Counted from the stretch's first letter, positions 33,340 through 44,640 are shown. The stretch is DNA of 64,000 bases from Protopterus annectens (GCF_019279795.1 NC_056739.1:17183292-17247291), one strand, 5' to 3'. Translations and numbers: made by a program. The notes: generated by a model not told the origin, from the sequence alone.

Positions 33340-35793
33340 CTATTAGGGGCATCTTTTGGAATTGTTACCCCCTCTGCCTCTGGGGGTATCATCACCACAT
33401 GCGGTACAGAATGGACCCTGAGATTTATTATGCCACATATTTCCACTCCTCTGATTCCTGGATAAGGTACGTTGAGGGTTGGAAAACTGTAGATCTATGG
33501 CAGACAGGGTCTTTCCATCTTGCTTGCACCTGGCTAGCATGCCCTTCCCTTTAGAGCCAAAAAGGGATGAAGCTTCGATGAGAGCATTCAGAAAGGAAGA
33601 CTTGAAGGGATCCACGAGGTCACAAATGCGCATCCAGGCATGACACTTCAATGCCCGTACCCGCTGCTCTAGCCACCCCTTCGGTCGCATGTGACAGCAA
33701 TCTCATGGACAAGTTGGATATTGATTCCAGAGTTGCAAACTGCAAGAGCACTTTGTCCTTGACCTCATCAGACAACTGTCCTGTGAGTGTCCCAGAGAGT
33801 TCAGAGATCAAGTCCTTCTGGAGCCTTGCAAAATGTGCCAAATAATTCAGGACCTTATAGCAAAGGTCCCTGATGCAAAAATACGCTTCCCCAGTCTACC
33901 CACTGCTCGAGACTCCCTGTTGGGCAGGTGGACAGAGGGAATTTCCTCAGCCAAGTCCTTTTTTGTGGCCAACACCAGCACCATAGCATCAACTGGTAAC
34001 CATTTCAACCAATGCGGGTTCTCCTGGGGAGGGGGTAAAGAGTTTTGTCTGGTCTCTGAGGGATCACCTCAATGGAATCAGGGTTTTTCCAAGTGAGCTG
34101 CATGATGAGTTGGACGAGCTCGTTGGCAGGCAGGGTTATCCAGAAGGTAGAAGGCCAGGTGCGAAATGCCTGCAGGAACATGGACTCCTCAGATGAAGGG
34201 TTGGAGGGCTTCTAGTCACCTCTCAGCTTCAACATTTCCAGGATGTCTCCAAAGGAGACATCATCAGTAGGTGACCGTGGGGACCCTTCACCATCATTGT
34301 AATCCATGTCTTCCATTAAAGACTCCTCGGGCGAGTCCATGTGCTTCCTCTTGCACGTCTTCTTTCAAGGGGTTTCCTCAGTGGGGGTCTCTGAGGAGGA
34401 CTCGGAAGAGTGTGGGACCCTGAACAGAGGTGTCCTGTGGCTTCACTGCCCGGTGTCCTGGGGGGTGGTCTGTAACAGCTGTAGCTCAGGGGGAGAAAAT
34501 TGGGGTTCTGTCATTAAAGGAGTGCCAGAAACAACAGCCCTCTCCATCATGTGGCAGCAGGCCTGCCGGAAGAGGGATGGTAGCCCAGAACCAAGAAAGA
34601 CAACCTCGGGACTAGGGTTACACCCCGCTCTGATGAACCCACCCCCATGGATGAAGCCTCAAGCAGGATTGTCGCGGATGTGGCTATTGGCACCGAGGAG
34701 GGAGGTGGCTCCGTACCCTGGGCCAACACGCCCATCCCCAATCCACAGACTGAGGAAGGACCGGTTCAGTGGGAAATGAAGACCAAAGGGACAAACTCAG
34801 AGCCAGAGTGAGATGCACCATAGATGCCGAGGTGATGGGTTCCAAGAAGGATGTTGGAGCAGAAGGATTCGGAACTGAAATGGCCGAAGGAAGAGAGTAA
34901 GATGAAGTCCGTGGATAAGACAACCCAAGTCCTGCAGGTGGATTGGTCTTAGAAAGAGAGGGGAACCCCCTGGCTAACAACAGCTGGTCTACAAGACGCA
35001 CCACGTCGTGTTCTGACAGGTTCCTGTTGGATCTAGTGGATATGCCGGGATGGGAGTCAGGACGTTCGATGAAGGGGCTATACTCTTGGCCCAGAAATGG
35101 ATCTACAGAAGGGGAGTATCGGGTTCATGGTGCAAGGTATGCCGACACTAGTCTCTAGTTTAGAGACGGGAAGTAAAGTGGTCAAATCCAGTGAGGTGGG
35201 TACAATGCTCGGTGTCGTGGAGGCACTCGGAGCCAAAACAGTCGGTTCCAAAATGGAAGCTAATGGAGTAGTCGAAGGTATGCCCTAAGCTGAAGTGGCC
35301 ACAGGACCGAAGTCGAAATAGGTGAAGTAAGGTTTATGATCGGTGCCAGAGGCAGGACCGGTGCCGAAACAGGCACCAGTACTGAAGGCTTCGAGATGGT
35401 CAGAGCCAAGGAAGATGGAACCGTAAAGGCAGATTTATGCTCTGAAGATAACTTTGGGACCTTTGATTTCCCAGGTTTGCTCTGATCACCTGATGGTGAA
35501 GGAGGAACAGAGTGAGATCTCTTTTTGTCCTTAGTAGGAGGGGGTTGAGACCTCCATCGCAAAAATGGCCTCTGAGAAGGAAGACTTGAGTAACCCTTTC
35601 AGAATGAGTTTATTTTTCTGCTCATTAAGAGTGCATTGACTTAAACTCTGTCAAATGTCACAAGGAGGCTGCACCGAAAAGTGGGACACTCCCAAACAGT
35701 ATACACACAGTCATCATGAGAATCACTATTAAGTAACTTGCCCTCACATGAAGTGCAATGCTTAAAACCTGAAGCACCCTGCTTATCCAACAT
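33340..35793 (-). pseudogene. DIRS gag (element D), disrupted
   Basis: Start at 35793 (MLDKQGASGFKHC), with a weakened metal-binding-like module (C-x2-C, then H..C). Ser/Pro/Val-rich sequence follows (35562-35260 and 35004-34684). Then come the LVDQLLLARGFPS segment near 34955-34995, the acidic/basic region near 34280-34380, capsid-like helices (33841-33620: LISELSGTL, SISNLSMRLLSHA) and an RGRGG tail near 33370-33385. Multiple stops and frameshifts. Confidence 0.78.
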
Positions 35794-35955
35794 CTTGATA
35801 AAAAAAAAACACCACAGGCCAACTCTATAATCTAACTAGAATAAAGTTAACTCCTTTCAAAAAAAGTCATAACAATAACAATGCACTGGTATGTAGAGAA
35901 AAGAAGGGAAACACCTGAATAAAAGTCAAAGCTAATAGTTAACAGGAGAGATGAT

Positions 35956-36043
35956 ACCAACTATGGTATTAAGAGATACCACAAGGGTAAGGGAGGAAAG
36001 GCCGTACCAACAATGGTACTTGAAAGTTTACCAATGGTAACAA
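35956..36043. repeat. TACCA..TGGTA dyads in the leader of D
   Basis: ATACCAACTATGGTAT (about 35953), a degraded copy TACCACAAGGGTA, GTACCAACAATGGTAC (about 36004) and TTACCAATGGTAA (about 36028). The outer pairs A-T, G-C and T-A remain complementary. Confidence 0.88.
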
Positions 36044-36189
36044 CAGGCAGAAAAGAAAAACAAGGTTAAACAGTAGAAAAGACACTAGAAATACTAATTG
36101 CTTAATAAAATTTGAAGATATCGAAAATTTTTCACACAAATATCAAAAAAGTTCCACTTATCTGAGAGCTCAGCTGAAACATGGCTTTA

Positions 36190-36361
36190 CGGCTATACGG
36201 CAAACAAGATCTGAGGTAACAGGGAGAATGGCATTCTGGGTACAGACTTAGCTTGAGAGAGTTTTGGCTGGCGCAAACTTGGTAAAAAGACTGACTCGGT
36301 TCCAAAGGCTTGGAACCGAACCCATCAGTGATGAATGAAAAGAAGATCAACAACATCAGAT
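36190..36361 (-). repeat. 5' inverted terminal repeat of D
   Basis: Contains the hairpin TCGGTTCCAAAGGCTTGGAA followed by CCGA (36297-36320), the counterpart of the family-1 GGAGCC/GGCTCC hairpin with both arms changed. It ends AACATCAGAT. Confidence 0.88.
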
Positions 36362-36597
36362 GTATAATTAGGCAAAATAGAAAAAAAATTTTAAGCACTT
36401 AGCTGAGAGCAGTAGCTCACATGTCCAATTTTCTACTCTGCAAATGAGATCTGAGGTAATGGGAACAGGGCAGTATGGGTTGAGCCTTAGCTCGAGAGTT
36501 TTTGGCTGGAGTGAGCTTTGTACAACAGCCGAGTCGGTTCAAAGGGATCAGAACCAAACTCATTAGTCAAGAATGAATGAAGATTGACAATATCAGA
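36362..36597 (-). mobile_element. DIRS element B, segment 5: 5' ITR
   Basis: 5' end of B, with AGATCTGAGGTAATGGG, CTCGAGAGTTTTTGGCTGG, a partly decayed TCGGTTC hairpin and the end AATATCAGA at 36597. It matches the 3' ITR of B near 7040-7200. Confidence 0.88.
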
Positions 36598-37122
36598 GCA
36601 CTAATTTTGGTATTCTATACACCGAGCGTGAAATGGGCACTGAACTGGTCAGAGAGGCAGTCGGCACAGACGTTGGAGACGTGGTCAACGTTGGAGCCAT
36701 AGTCACTACAGTAGGAATAATTGTCAATTGTAGAAGGCACCAGTGAAATTTTTGGTGCTGGAGATTTAGTCTGCTCTGAGAGCCTCAGAACCTTGACTTT
36801 TGGTTCCAAAGATGAACCCTTGGAAGCATGCTTATGTTTTTTGATGACTGGTGCCAATGAGACATTGCCACCGAACAAGAGGACTTAGATCCACAGGCCG
36901 GGGTGACTCATCGGTCTTAGACTAGGCTTCTTCAAAAGGGGCTTTAAGATGTCCTTTGAGAATCAGCTTATTTTTCCTTTCTGCTAGAGTTTGGTTACTG
37001 AAACCCTGGTGGATGAAACATTCTATACTCAAATGGGGAACTCCCAAACAGTACACCCAAGATGCATGGTTATCAGAGTTCAGCATCTTTCTGCTGCACT
37101 CTACACACCGCTTAAGCTCCAT
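36598..37122 (-). pseudogene. DIRS gag N-terminal piece (element C)
   Basis: Start at 37122 with MELKRCVECSRKML. The module keeps C6, C9, H19 and C25, but the Cys expected at 22 is Trp, so one ligand is lost. KNKLILKGHLKAPF follows, then Ser/Thr/Val-rich sequence reaching the B junction, where it aligns with 7023 downwards. One frame change lies near 36900. Confidence 0.8.
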
Positions 37123-37246
37123 AGTGGAGATTTTTCATTTCTCTGTCATGATCCTGACAAAACAAAACAGGCAGGCAGAAAAAGAGAGAATAAATAAAGA
37201 AAGAAAATTAGAACTTCACTCATGCGACAGGGAAAGATGGAAAAAT

Positions 37247-37333
37247 CTACCAACGATGGTAGACAAACTACCAACGGTAGAGAAAAATGGGAAAGACTAC
37301 CAACAATGGTAGGGTGATTTTACCAACGGTAAT
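37247..37333. repeat. TACCA..TGGTA dyads in the leader of C
   Basis: CTACCAACGATGGTAG, CTACCAACGGTAG, CTACCAACAATGGTAG and TTACCAACGGTAA lie within 90 bases. The outer pairs are C-G three times and T-A once, all complementary. Confidence 0.9.
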
Positions 37334-37469
37334 AGGAAATTACAGTACACTTGCAATGGGTAGACCAAGATTTAAGGGATCAGAAAAATTTTAGCAGAAA
37401 GAGATATAATAATAATATATAAAAATATACTTAGCTGCACGAGAGATGGCTGACACGTCTTGTAAGAGT

Positions 37470-37627
37470 GGCAAGTGAGATCTGAGGTAATGTGGAGATG
37501 GGTATTATGGGTAGACTAGCAGCTCGAGAGATTTTTTGGCTGACACGAGCTTCATAACAGCTGGGTTGGTTCTGAGGATCAGAACTGAAACACACAAGTC
37601 AAGAATAGATGAAGAGTGACATCAGAT
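37470..37627 (-). repeat. 5' inverted terminal repeat of C
   Basis: Contains AGATCTGAGGTAATG, CTCGAGAGATTTTTTGGCTG, a GGTTCTGAGGATCAGAAC-type hairpin and the GACATCAGAT terminus. The partner 3' ITR is outside the window. Confidence 0.8.
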
Positions 37628-37819
37628 CTTGGCTTAAGCTACTTGGAGTCGCTCAAGAGAAGAAACTCGTGTCTGTTCACTGAGGTGGCAACTGAGATCT
37701 GAGGAAGCTGTAGAAAGGGTAGAGGGAGGAGCTCGAGATTAGGATCCAAATCTGCAAAATGCGTCTTGAGTCGGATCTGACCCCAATAGTGAGGAAGAAT
37801 GAAAAGGATAACATCAGAT
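37628..37819 (-). mobile_element. DIRS element E (family 2), 5' ITR remnant
   Basis: Has AGATCTGAGGAAGC, GCTCGAGATTAGGATCC, CCCCAATAGTGAGGAAG and ends ATAACATCAGAT. The rest of E should lie beyond the far side of C, left of the window. Confidence 0.65.
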
Positions 37820-38287
37820 GTAGAGGATTTAGGATTTTTGCTTGGAAATGTTTACATAGATATTTTTATTCCCCAATTAGACTTCAGAGAAAATTTTTTC
37901 TCAAGTAGACATCAAATGTTGGAGGTGTGATGGGGAACAAAAGAGGTCATTGGAAACATATTCTCTAGGAGTGCAGTGAGTTGGCAGACTTTAAAGATTC
38001 CCTGCAGACTACACTGTCAGAGACACTGCCTGAGCAAATTGGTGTAACCAGGGAAATTATTTTTATGAGCAATGATACAGAATCAGAACTGCCTAGATAT
38101 AGTAAGGCCTTGCTGAGTCTAAGTACGGTGAATGCCAAAAAAAAGCAATTACTAGAAAATGAAATCAAAGTCAAAACCAACTGCACTAGAAGTAGTGAAT
38201 ATAGTAATAGAGATAAAACAACTGGAATTGGGATATTCAGAAAAGGATAAGAACAAATTACATAGGTAAAAATGGGAATTGTAGGAA
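37820..38287 (+). pseudogene. L1 ORF2 C-terminal fragment (L1 copy 1)
   Basis: Plus-strand decayed end of an L1 ORF2. The Cys-rich C-terminal motif begins K-C-W-R-C-D at about 37917. The following frame (37981-38250) contains ADFKDSLQ and LLSLSTVNAKKKQLLENE, which resemble the end of L1 ORF2. The fragment is cut on the left by E and on the right by G, and it resumes at 50806. Confidence 0.65.
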
Positions 38288-38496
38288 AAAAAAGTTCTGT
38301 ACCTACCATAACGTTCCATGTTAGTTGTCATCATCTCGTCTTTTTTCTTGCCATTTTCTATAGCTCGAGATCTGTTTACTGGCTCGAGGCTTCCCCTTAT
38401 CCCATGATACCTAGCGCTAGCTATCCAGATCTTGTTTGAAATAGCTAACCCCAGCTATAGCTATGGAATGAAACCCCTCCAAACAGAGGGTTAAAA
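38288..38496 (-). mobile_element. DIRS element G (family 1), segment 1: 3' ITR
   Basis: 3' end of G, starting in an A run with AAAAGTTCTGTACC where other copies read AGAAGTTATG. It lacks the GGAGCC/GGCTCC hairpin present in the 5' ITR of G; the lost block is about 38 bases. Element I interrupts it at 38496/38497. Confidence 0.85.
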
Positions 38497-38498
38497 TT

Positions 38499-38690
38499 AG
38501 AAGTTATGTACCTACCATAACGTTCCATGTTAGTTGTCTTCTCTCGCCTTCTTTCTTGCTGGATGGGTTTGGAGCCGATCCTCGGCTCTGACTCGGCACT
38601 TGCTAAGCTCGAGAGTCACTTTTACCAGCTCGAGGCAGCCCCATATCCCATGATGCAAGGCGGTAAATACCCAGATCTCGTTTGGTACCT
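38499..38690 (-). repeat. 3' inverted terminal repeat of I
   Basis: Inverse match to about 44650-44835, including the GGAGCCGATCCTCGGCTC hairpin, the GCTCGAGAGTCACTTTTACC box and CCCAGATCTCGTTTG. Confidence 0.9.
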
Positions 38691-38873
38691 AGAGGGAAAA
38701 CTGCCTAGCATAAAAAAACTTTCCACTAAGGAAAGAAGAGCAACTAGCCTAAAGGCTGTAAGGGGAAACCAGATAATTAAAAACTAGAACTAACTGGTGC
38801 CCAAGGAAACAAAATCTTCCAGAGACAAGGGAGATCAAGGTCTGTCCAGGCAAGGGGGACAGGAGGGAGGGTC

Positions 38874-38978
38874 GCAAGAAAGAAGGCGAGAGAAGACAAC
38901 TAACATGGAATGTTATGGTAGGTACATAACTTCTAAATGTTAAGTTGTCAATCTCTCCTTCATTCTTGCTGGATGGGA
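38874..38978 (-). repeat. Internal complementary region of I
   Basis: The plus strand gives the 3' end to ACATAACTTCT (38934), then AA (38935-38936), then ATGTTAAGTTGTC.. AA complements the TT at 38497-38498. Confidence 0.92.
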
Positions 38979-39009
38979 CCGCGTCCCTAGCACCTCTATC
39001 CTGGGTGGC

Positions 39010-40040
39010 TCAATGGAACAGACTCTTGAGAACTGTGGAACCAAAACTGGCTCTATCCCTGGAGGCCAAATCCAATTTGTAATGAGAAACAAAGGTATGA
39101 GGAGTGGCCCAAGTGGCTGCTGCACAAATAGTATCTAAGGGTAGCCTAGCCTGAAAAGTTGTAGAAGTGGCTAGGCCTCTAGTGGAATGTGCCTTAGGTT
39201 TTGAGAACAGTTGTTTGCCCCTAAGTTGATAAATGTCAGAAATGGTGGAAGATAGCCATCTAGATAAGGTCACTTTGGAAACAGGGAGGCCTTTCTTATT
39301 TTCAGCATAAGAAAGAAAAAGCTGATCAGACTTCCTGAATTGCTTTGTTCTGTCCAAATAATATCTGAGTTGGCGGTGAACATCTAGATAATGCAATTTT
39401 TGTTCCGATCTGTTGGAATAATTAGGAAAAAATACAGGGAGATCAATGGATTGGTTTAAATTTGTTTTTGAAGCAACCTTGGGCAAAAAGGATGGATTAG
39501 TTCTCAAGGATACTCTGTCCTTGTGAAAGACCAAATATGGGGGACGAACAGAGAGGGCATGAAGTTCCGACACTCTCCTAGCCGAGGTAATAGCGACAAG
39601 GAAGAGTGTCTTCCACGAAAGAAACTTTAGTGAACATGAAGCAGCTGGCTCGAAAGGAGGAAGAATTAAGGATGTCAGCACTAGATTTAGGTCCCATTGT
39701 GGAGGAGGACTCCTGACAGGAGGCTTCAGGAGAAAAATTCCTTTCAGAAAATCTCTACAAAGCTTGTGGGACATAATGTTGTGATCTGCAAACCCGACAT
39801 GAAAGTTCGAGATTGCAGCCAACTGAACTTTGACCGTGGAAGATGAAGAACTCGAGTGAAAGATTTCCGCTAGAAAATCCAAAACTGCATGAACAGGGGC
39901 AGTAAAGGGATCTATGTTCCTCGATTTCGCCCAAAGGGAGAAATGTTTCCACTTGCAAGAGTAAATCCTTCTAGTAGAGGATTTAAGGGAAGCTACTATG
40001 ATATCCCTAATGGGGTTAGAGATCATAGGAAGCCTGGCTA
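39010..40040 (-). CDS. DIRS tyrosine recombinase (element I), open
   Basis: Uninterrupted recombinase, presumed to integrate the circular DIRS intermediate in the nucleus. In order: ASLKSSTRRIYSCKW (about 39950-39995), SSTVKVQLAAISNFHVGF (about 39790-39845), SCSLKFLSWKTLFLVAITSARR with the first Arg (about 39560-39640), FHKDRVSLRTNPSFLPK, FRKSDQLFLSYAE, AHSTRGLA with HxxR (about 39190-39215), TFVSHYKLD with the presumed nucleophile Tyr (about 39080-39105), ending STVLKSLFH. The reading frame is open far upstream, to 41634, across RT and RNase H. The true start is unknown; translation may depend on the overlap with pol. Confidence 0.88.
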
Positions 40041-42068
40041 AGGAAGGAAGTGGAGCAACCAAGCTGTGAGGTTGAGAGAAGGAATGGACCGATGCAGCTG
40101 ACCCGATTGGTGGATCAGAAGATCTGGCACTGGGTCCAGATGCCACGGCTGCACCAAAAGATGACGATGAAGGAACGGAAACCAAATTTGTCGAGGCCAA
40201 TACGGGGCAATGAGAATCATTTTGGCTCTCAAAACGGTAGCTTTCTGGAGTACCTGTGGTATCAATGGAAAGGGAGGAAAGGCATAAAGAAGTCCCTGGG
40301 GCCAATCTTGGGTAAGAGTGTCTCTGGGGGGATGGCCCGGAAGTGGGAAGAGAGAGAAGAAGACTGGGCATTTGCTGTTTTGGGGAGTAGCAAAAAGATC
40401 GCAACATGGGCGGCCCCACTTCTGAAAAATCTCCTCCACTATAGATTGCTTGAGAGCCCACTCGTGACGCATGAGTATAGCTCTGCTCAATCTGTCCACT
40501 AAAATGTTGGTTTTCCCAGGGATATGCGTTGCTACCAGAAACCGATGAGAGGAGATCGCCCATTGCCAAAGTCTGAGAGCCTCTCGACACAAGGGATAGG
40601 ACTTGGTTCCGCCCTGCTTGTTGATGTACCATACTACGGACATGTTGTCCGTGTGAACTGCAATCGTTCCTAAGGGAAGAAAGTTGTTGAGGGCTTGCAA
40701 CGTTAAAAGCACTGCTCTCATCTCTAGGACATTTATGTGCAGGTGGTATTCGAACGGTTGCCAAGTCCCATGAACCATCCTGCCCTGATAATGACCCCCC
40801 CACCCGATCAGGGAGGCATCCGTAGTGACTGTGGCTACCGGGGCCGGGAAAACAAAGGGTCTGCCCTGATGGACTTGGGGAGAAGAAATCCACCAGGATA
40901 GATGTTTTTTGCAAGTCTGTGTCACCAGGATCTGGTGACGCATGGGAAGCTGTTGGAAGGACCATTGGGTGAACAACATCCATTGAAGGAGACGCATGTA
41001 AAAACGGGCCAAAGGAAGAAGAGTAATGGCAGCTGCCATGAGGCCCAATACTTTCAGGACCAGTCTGGCTTGCACCTTTTTGCTGGCAAGGATGATCTGC
41101 ACATGGTTTTGGATATCTAGGATTCTCTGGCTTGTTAGGTTTGCTGACATCCGAGCAGTGTCTAAATTTGCGCCTATAAAAGTAATAGATTGGCAGGGCA
41201 ATAAGGAGGATTTTTCGTAGTTGACCGAAATTCCTGACTGAGTGCAGAGATTTAGGGTGTAATCTCTGGCTTGGAGAAGTTGATGCCTGGTGGTGGCTGA
41301 GAGGAGCCAGTCGTCGAGATACGGAAACACCTGGAATCCTTGACGTCTCAGGTGAGCCGTGACCACTGCCATGCATTTGGTGAACACTCTGGGGGCTGTA
41401 GTGAGACCAAAGGGCAGGGCTCTGAATTGAAAATGACTGGACCCCAGCCGAAAGCAGAGAAACCTTCTGGAGCGTCTGTGGATTTTTATGTGATAGTACG
41501 CATCCTAAAGATCTATTGAGCACATCCAGTTGTCTTTGCCTAAGAAGGGCAAAATCGATTGAAGTGTGACCATCCGAAATCTTGTCTTTTTCACCGACTT
41601 GTTGAGTCTGCTGAGGTCCAATATTGGTCTCCAATCTCCCGTCTTTTTGGGAACCAAAAAGAACCTTGAGTAGATTCCGGGCTCTGAATGGTCTGTTGGA
41701 ACTGGCTGAATGGCCCTTTTTTGTAGAAGCTTTGATACTTCTAATTTTGCAATTTCCCTTAGACCGGGTGGAACGTCTGGAAGGGAATTTTTGTGAGGGA
41801 AGGGACTTTCCTCGAAAGGAATCTTGTAACCCTCGGATATGATCGACTGTACCAATTTGTCTTGCGAAAGGGAAAGCCAGGCTTCTGGGTACAGCGATAA
41901 TCTTCCCCCGACTGCCTCCAAGGGTGGACAGTCGGGCAACACCTCAGGGATGCTGGAAGGGCTTGTTAGAGAGAGGCTCTCTGCTGCCCTAGTTCTGCGG
42001 ACCCCCTCTGCCCCTAGGGCGGCGTCTATTGTTATTACCCCCTCTGCCTCTAGGGGTAAACTGACCAC
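40038..42068 (-). pseudogene. DIRS pol: RT-RNase H-MT-like (element I), one stop
   Basis: The best preserved pol here. It overlaps the end of gag, then shows GDWRPILDLSRLNKS (about 41600-41645), CSIDL followed by TAG at 41505-41507 where A has Gln, DAYYHI, PFGLTTAPRVFTKCMAVV, FQVFPYLDDW (RT catalytic pair, about 41310-41340), NVLEMRAVLLTLQALN and HTDNMSVVWYINKQGG of RNase H (about 40600-40730), HIPGKTN, then the MT-like part CCDLFATPQNSKC, LYAFPPFPLIP and IAPYWPRQIWFPFL (about 40150-40430). After the stop, 449 codons from Met 41387 are open. Confidence 0.9.
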
Positions 42069-44376
42069 GTGTGTCCAGCGTGACTCCCTGAGATTTTCGG
42101 AACCACATCTTTCCCCCCTTCTGTCCTTTGGGGTAAAGCCTAGAAGGGGTGGAAAAACGGACTCCTACGGCAGAAAGAGTCTTGCCGTTTTGCTCACACC
42201 TGGTCAACGTATCCTTCACCTGAGGACCAAACAATGTTGACCCATCGAAGGGAGAGTTTGTGAAGGACGCCTTAAAGGGGTCTGCAAAATTACAGAGCCG
42301 CATCCAGGACTGACGTCTAAGAGCCACTCCTGTCCCTGCAGCTCTACTCGCTCCATCTGCTGCATAAGAAATTAGCCGCATGGAGGAGTTGGTTATGGAG
42401 TTAAGGATTCCTAGCTGAGAAGCAATCTTCTCCTGAGCCCCTGCAGCTGAAGGATCCTGTACTACTTCACCTAATTCTTTAAGGATGTCCCTTTGAAGTC
42501 TGGTGAAGTGACATAAATAATTCAGCGAACGCATGGCAAAGGTCGCTGAGGAAAACATCCGCTTACCATACCTGTTCATGGTCCTAGAATCCTTGTTAGG
42601 AGGATGGACTGGTACGGAAGGATCTGCAAGTTCCTTCTTGGTGGCGGCCGCCACCACCATGGCATCAACAGGGACACCTTTTGTAAGAAATTGCTTCTCG
42701 GAAGGGGCTGTAATAAATTTAGAAGGCCTCCTGGGAACTGGTTCCACGGAATCAGGAGATGCCCACGCCTTCCGAGCTATCACCTCCATGAGGGGGTCGA
42801 AAGGCGGAGACACCCAGGAGGTGGAGAGTCGAGATCCAAAAGCCTCTAGGCATACCGACTCATCCTCGGAGGGATTAATGGAGGGCCAGTTTCCCCTCTG
42901 TTTTAGGAGTTCTAGGATGTCTGAAAAAGAGACATCCTCAGAGGGGGATCTTGGGGACCCCTCCGACTCATCTAAGTCGGTATCTGAAGTTGTAGACTCA
43001 GGGGAGTCTAGGTGCTTCCTCTTACAGGTCCTCTTACGCGGAGGATCTCCTGACGGATCAGGAGAATCCTCGAAAGAGGGGGTTCTTCCCAGTGGGGAAA
43101 CCTAAGGCGATGGATCTCTCGGTCCGGGAGCAAGAGAGTGGGAAGAGATATCTACAGGCACCATAGAGGGAGGAGCTAAGGGAATAGACTGCTGACTGAG
43201 CCCGGGGGCCAGCACACTCCTCATCACCTCGAAGGCTCCCCTACCAGGGAGATCCGAGAGACCCCGCTCCGAAGAAACGGGGGCTCCCGGGCCCACCGAA
43301 AGGGAAGGCTCCGAGGCAGATGTCGGAGCCAAGCTCACCAAGGCCGAAGCCCCGAGGGGGAGAGCAGGGTCGGACAAGGGTCCGATGCCACTCACCCCCT
43401 CGGAGCAGACCAGGGAAGCCCGACCACCGGATCCCTCCAAGGAAGGTCTCAAGGAGGAGATAAGAGTAGAAGCTGAAGGGGCAGAAAGGGGTGGTATCTG
43501 CCCCGCAGAAAATAGCAGTGACTATTCCAATAGACTCCGGCTCCGAGCTCTGGAGGAGAGTCGAAGGAGGAATTTGAAGAGGGTGTGGACTAGTAGTCGT
43601 CTGTTGAGACGGACTATGAAGCATCTGGGCTAGTGCCTGTGATTTTAACAATCTGCTTACCACTCTCTCCAAATCATGATCTGAGAGCCTGGAAGACCTA
43701 GATGATCGGCTCCGATGACTCCGTTCCGAAAGAAGAGGAGAGGTCGGAGCCGAAAGTATAGGCTCCAAAGAGGGAGACCTGGATCTCTTTCTCGACGAAG
43801 CCATTGGAGCCGATGAACCCTCGGCTCCAGAAGGAGCCGACAACTTACTGGCTCCACGCCTGGTCAAAGATGTGTCGGCTCCAGCCGGAGCCGACACAGG
43901 CAAGGAAATAATGATATCGGAGCCGGCTGGCACCGATACCGTACCCTTCGATACATGGTGGTCAGAGCCGGTCGGAGCTGACACCAATGAATCAAAGTAT
44001 TGGCACCGACAGCCACCGGTGCCGAAGATTTAGTCAGAATGACATCGGCTCCAGCCGGAGCCGATCTCGACTCCAAAGGAGTCGGAGCCATGGCCGGAGG
44101 CTTAGTAACAGAAGCCTTGGCCTTGGAGGTCTTAGAGGGCTGACCCGAAGCAGACTTGGCCGGGGAGCCCTCTGGTTTAAGTAGTCCTCTTAAAATTCAT
44201 TTATTTCTCCTTTCCTGCAGGACTCTCTGGCTGAAAAAGTGACAGATAGCACAGGAGTCCTGCAGGTGGAGAGGTCCCAGGCAATAGATACAAGAAGTGT
44301 GACCGTCTATCAGAGACATCTTCTGACAGCACGAGTCACACTTCTTGAAGCCTGAGACCCTCGGTTCTTTGGACAT
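41989..44376 (-). pseudogene. DIRS gag (element I), disrupted
   Basis: Start at 44376 (MSKEPRVSGF). The metal-binding-like module is complete (CDSCC..H..CIYC..H..C..CH). A TGA replaces the Leu codon of KNKLILRG at about 44195. Downstream come SAPAGAD/SVPAGSD-type repeats encoded by palindromes, RKRSRSPS, SERSHRSRSSRSSR and a Leu-rich RVVSRLLKSQALAQM segment (43987-43600). A frame change follows, then the capsid-like region and RGG tail open as one 274-codon stretch (42813-41989) ending RRRPRGRGGPQN. Confidence 0.88.
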
Positions 44377-44399
44377 AGTGAGAACAACACAAAAACACA

Positions 44400-44640
44400 C
44401 TACTCACACATTCCCAGATTCAGAAAAATTAACTTAAAAAGGGAGAAAAATATACTCACACACACGCCCTGATAGGAAGGGATGGGAGAGGATTGAAGGC
44501 CCGACTAAGTAAAAACAAGTAGGGAAACAGTAAACTAGGAGCTAGAGACCCTAAAACTATCTAAAAGTGACAAATACACTAAAATATGTGAGAAAAAAGA
44601 GGGATGGGGTGACTAATATTTGAATAACAATTCACTTACC
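44400..44640 (-). other. Leader of I
   Basis: A-rich noncoding stretch between gag and the 5' ITR (44640-44835). It has no dyad cluster and no gene. Confidence 0.55.

Larger units (their letters stand above)
29961..36361 (-). mobile_element. DIRS element D (family 2), full length, inserted in the leader of B
   Basis: 6.4-kb element from AA (29961-29962) plus AGAAGTTATGCC at 29963 to CATCAGAT at 36361. It has 3' ITR, ICR, YR, pol, gag, dyad cluster and 5' ITR in the standard order. The flanks (29960 and 36362) belong to the leader and 5' ITR of B. Genes carry many stops, so it appears older than I or A. Confidence 0.9.
36598..37627 (-). mobile_element. DIRS element C, right segment: gag start, leader, 5' ITR
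   Basis: Resumes the gag of C from the B junction and ends with CATCAGAT at 37627. The next bases belong to another family-2 5' end (E), so C was inserted into E. Confidence 0.85.

Noticed and set aside
36591-36600. Assigning the base G at 36598 to element B as a mutated terminal T
   Set aside because: The gag frame of C resumes correctly only if this base belongs to C, so B was ended at 36597.
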